DNA of 64,000 nt from Proteiniphilum sp. UBA5384 (lineage in GTDB: Bacteria > Bacteroidota > Bacteroidia > Bacteroidales > Dysgonomonadaceae): contig NZ_DHOS01000052.1 of NCBI RefSeq assembly GCF_002410825.1, positions 190,424-254,423 of the forward strand, read 5' to 3'. Under the pieces are notes generated by a model. The model was not told the DNA's origin and searched no databases. It saw only the letters and a list, made by a program, of their open reading frames with translations. Positions within the stretch are counted from its first letter, which is position 1, and each line of letters begins with the position of its first letter. This document shows positions 61,846 to 64,000 of this stretch, in pieces. The position numbers and the translations under genes were made by a program.

Positions 61846-62223
61846 TTATTTAAGTTCAACTTCTGCTCCAGCCTCTTCAAGTTGTTTTTTCAAAGCTTCT
61901 GCTTCGTCTTTTGTGATACCTTTCTTCAATTCGCTGGGAGCTCCGTCGACCAAATCCTTGGCTTCTTTCAAACCAAGACCGGTAAGTTCCTTTACAGCTT
62001 TCACTACAGCAAGTTTTGCCGCACCTGCACTCTTAAGGATTACGTCGAATTCGGTTTTTTCTTCTGCAGCGGCTTCTCCGGCTGCGGCGGGGCCTGCAGC
62101 AACGGCAACAGCTGCGGCTGCCGGTTCAATACCGTATTCGGTTTTTAAAATTTCAGCCAGTTCATTAACCTCTTTTACAGTCAGGTTAACCAAGTCTTCA
62201 GCAAATTTTTTTAAGTCTGCCAT
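61846..62223 (-). CDS. rplL: Ribosomal protein bL12
   Basis: The 125-residue stalk protein has an N-terminal dimerisation helix (LKKFAEDLVNLTVKEVNELAEIL), an Ala-rich hinge (AAAAVAVAAGPAAAGEAAAE) and the C-terminal factor-binding domain (KTEFDVILKSAGAAKLAVVK, GLGLKEAKDLVDGAP). It recruits translation factors to the ribosome. Between rplJ and rpoB in the standard order. Confidence 0.98.
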   Translation of the reverse strand: MADLKKFAEDLVNLTVKEVNELAEILKTEYGIEPAAAAVAVAAGPAAAGEAAAEEKTEFDVILKSAGAAKLAVVKAVKELTGLGLKEAKDLVDGAPSELKKGITKDEAEALKKQLEEAGAEVELK

Positions 62224-62319
62224 TGTTGTATTTATTTAAATTGATTACTAATTCTGTTTGTTGTAAATTAATTGATTTATCCACCATCTGCGTCAGGCAA
62301 GTCTCTCCCGACTGGACAG

Positions 62320-62832
62320 TTATCTCTCCGACAACGTCTTTAATACTCCGTGGATTGTGCTGCCTCCGGATTGAAGTGCGGAAATAACGTTCTTTGCAGG
62401 TGATTGCAACAGTGCGATCACATCTCCGATCAATTCTGTCTTGCTCTTGATATTTACCAGGTCTTGCAAGGTGTTTCCTCCAATGAAGAAACTTTCCTGC
62501 ACATAGGCACCCTTCAATGCCGGCACTTTGTCAGCCTTGAATTTATCAATAAGCTTGGCAGGAGAATTCGCCACGTTGGAGAACATAATGGCTGTATTCC
62601 CTTTCAAAATGGGATACAGTTCACTATAATCCCTGTCGAGTGATTCGAATGCTTTCTGCAAAAGGGTATTCTTCACCACTACCAGCTTGATCCCCGCTTT
62701 GGAGCATTCCCTTCTTAAGTTACTCGTTTTCGCTGCATTAAGTGTCGCGATATCGGTAAGGTAGAAGTTTTCATACTCCTGGAGATTGGCGGCTATCTGC
62801 TCTATTATTTGTTTTTTATCTTCCTTTTTCAT
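62320..62832 (-). CDS. rplJ: Ribosomal protein uL10
   Basis: The 170-residue stalk base binds L11 and 23S rRNA and carries L12 dimers. The pattern MKKEDKKQIIEQIAANLQEY, LRRECSKAGIKLVVVKNTLL and the C-terminal helix fit L10. The 96-base gap to rplL shows no clear hairpin. In other bacteria L10 represses its own operon; I cannot see that site here. Confidence 0.97.
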   Translation of the reverse strand: MKKEDKKQIIEQIAANLQEYENFYLTDIATLNAAKTSNLRRECSKAGIKLVVVKNTLLQKAFESLDRDYSELYPILKGNTAIMFSNVANSPAKLIDKFKADKVPALKGAYVQESFFIGGNTLQDLVNIKSKTELIGDVIALLQSPAKNVISALQSGGSTIHGVLKTLSER

Positions 62833-62849
62833 AATGATTGAAACTCTTT

Positions 62850-63551
62850 TTAGTTAGATTCATCTGCCGATTTGGTGTCCACTTTAATACCCGGACTCAT
62901 CGTACTGGAAAGATAAATACTTTTGATATAGGTACCTTTTGCCGCAGTCGGTTTTAACTTGATCAACGTTTGGATAAATTCTTTTGCGTTGTCTCGAATC
63001 TGTTCAGGCGTGAAAGATACTTTTCCAATAGAGGTGTGAATAATACCGGCCTTGTCTACTTTAAAGTCGATTTTCCCCTGTTTTACCTCGGTCACGGCTT
63101 TCGCCACGTCGGGAGTAACAGTACCGCTCTTGGGATTCGGCATCAATCCTCTTGGCCCTAAAATACGGCCGAGGGCACCAATCTTACCCATGATCTGCGG
63201 TTGAGTGATGATCACATCAATATCGGTCCAACCTCCTTTAATTTTGTCGATATATTCATCGAGTCCCACATAGTCTGCGCCGGCCTCTTTGGCAGCGGCT
63301 TCAGCTTCTGGAGAGCACAATACAAGAACTCTTACTTGTTTACCTGTTCCATGAGGGAGGGATACCACCCCTCTCACCATCTGGTTAGCTTTACGCGGAT
63401 CTACGCCGAGGCGCACATCGATATCTACAGAGGCATCGAATTTGGTGTTGGTGATTTCCTTCACCAGTGTCGAAGCTTCTTTTAGTGAATAGGTTTTCCC
63501 TACTTCAATCTTGCTTAAAGCCAACTTTTGATTTTTTGTCAGTTTACCCAT
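62850..63551 (-). CDS. rplA: Ribosomal protein uL1
   Basis: The 233-residue L1 stalk protein has the LGVDPRKANQMVRGVVSLPHGTG block, GPRGLMPNPKSGTVTPD and the closing GTYIKSIYLSSTMSPGIKVD. It binds 23S rRNA and controls tRNA exit. Ends 17 bases before rplJ; starts 17 bases after rplK. Confidence 0.98.
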   Translation of the reverse strand: MGKLTKNQKLALSKIEVGKTYSLKEASTLVKEITNTKFDASVDIDVRLGVDPRKANQMVRGVVSLPHGTGKQVRVLVLCSPEAEAAAKEAGADYVGLDEYIDKIKGGWTDIDVIITQPQIMGKIGALGRILGPRGLMPNPKSGTVTPDVAKAVTEVKQGKIDFKVDKAGIIHTSIGKVSFTPEQIRDNAKEFIQTLIKLKPTAAKGTYIKSIYLSSTMSPGIKVDTKSADESN

Positions 63552-63568
63552 GTCTCAATTGAAGTTTT

Positions 63569-64000
63569 TTAATTAGTGATATTTTCAGGGAAATCTCCTT
63601 TTACTGCGATACCCATGCTCCGAGCCGTTCCGGCTACCATCCGCATCGCCGATTCAAGTGTGAAGCAGTTCAAGTCGGGCATTTTTTCCGTGGCAATTGC
63701 CTGTACCTGTTCCCAGGTAACTTCTGCAACTTTCTTACGGTTAGGTTCTGCTGAACCGCCTTTTTGCTTGCTGACTTCTAACAGTTGAATTGCAACCGGT
63801 GGAGTTTTAACAATAAAATCAAAAGACTTGTCGGTATAATAAGTGATGACCACTGGCAACACTTTACCGGCTTTGTCCTGAGTTCTGGCATTGAATTGCT
63901 TGCAAAACTCCATAATGTTGATCCCTTTGGAACCCAATGCAGGTCCTACCGGGGGAGATGGATTTGCAGCTCCTCCTTTGATTTGTAATTTTAGTTGTCC
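63569..64000 (-). CDS. rplK: Ribosomal protein uL11, N-terminus outside the window
   Basis: The frame is open to the right edge: it reads GQLKLQIKGGAANPSPP then VGPALGSKGINIMEF, the classic L11 N-terminal domain, so only about six residues are missing. The TTG that could be read as a start at 63937 is internal. The C-terminal rRNA-binding domain (NRKKVAEVTWEQVQAIA, MVAGTARSMGI) is complete. Confidence 0.97.
   Translation of the reverse strand, partial: GQLKLQIKGGAANPSPPVGPALGSKGINIMEFCKQFNARTQDKAGKVLPVVITYYTDKSFDFIVKTPPVAIQLLEVSKQKGGSAEPNRKKVAEVTWEQVQAIATEKMPDLNCFTLESAMRMVAGTARSMGIAVKGDFPENITN

Noticed and set aside
1..64000. CRISPR array, insertion sequence, prophage, tRNA or rRNA
   Set aside because: I looked for spaced direct repeats, transposase or integrase motifs and tRNA cloverleaf patterns and found none; the short repeats described are too few and too scattered for an array.

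Overview
The window is a chromosomal segment from a Bacteroidota bacterium, almost certainly of the order Bacteroidales. The evidence is a SusC/SusD pair, promoters of the TAnnTTTG (-7) type with weak Shine-Dalgarno sites, the envelope gene order TPR protein - lptC - GldE-like CBS protein - PpiD, a two-gene glycogen cluster (GT3-like synthase plus a DUF3417 phosphorylase), a DUF4954 protein, a DUF3244 protein and PPi-dependent phosphofructokinase. The overall flavour resembles Dysgonomonadaceae (Proteiniphilum/Petrimonas-like), but the family assignment is inference. I found no tRNA, rRNA, CRISPR array, complete insertion sequence or prophage.

Layout. 0-5.3 kb: envelope biogenesis operon (TPR protein cut by the left edge, LptC, GldE-like protein) and PpiD. 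5.4-5.7 kb: decayed C-terminal sorting-domain remnant. 5.8-11.7 kb: central metabolism (pfp; sucA-sucB). 11.7-18.7 kb, mostly minus strand: UvrD/PcrA helicase, a small outer-membrane barrel, tdk, mutS and a Sir2 deacylase. 18.8-20.5 kb: two tandem FKBP peptidyl-prolyl isomerases. 20.5-25.7 kb: an orphan susC-susD pair behind a long leader. 25.9-30.4 kb: accessory stretch with a decayed PstS-like lipoprotein gene, an MFS exporter, a membrane TPR-HTH regulator, a DUF3244 secreted protein and an overlapping AraC-type gene. 30.5-34.8 kb: glycogen phosphorylase and synthase. 34.8-49 kb: mfd, cysE, DUF4954, recA, dprA, a thioesterase, purL, a LysE exporter and a phosphodiesterase. 49.1-51.2 kb: ppk1. 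51.2-53.5 kb: small accessory islet with a TlpA remnant, a glycosyltransferase and a Stealth phosphotransferase. 53.6-64 kb: the rplKAJL-rpoBC operon on the minus strand, cut in rplK at the right edge.

How the genes work together. Most of the window is housekeeping: transcription and ribosome genes, DNA repair (mutS, uvrD, mfd, recA, dprA), envelope protein folding and LPS transport, and storage and energy metabolism (glycogen, polyphosphate, PPi-dependent glycolysis, 2-oxoglutarate dehydrogenase). Accessory traits lie in three places: the susCD uptake pair, the 25.9-30.4 kb regulator/secreted-protein stretch, and the glycosyltransferase/Stealth islet wedged beside rpoC. Three decayed gene fragments mark past turnover, at 5.4, 25.9 and 51.2 kb. 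Intergenic regions carry two families of short dispersed repeats, one palindromic and one AT-rich.

I see no convincing brand-new multi-gene system. The least explained items are the TPR-HTH/DUF3244/AraC stretch, the DUF4954-cysE pair, the palindromic repeat family and the -7-like box inside the rpoC terminator loop ahead of the Stealth gene. All functional calls come from reading the translations; no database search was run.
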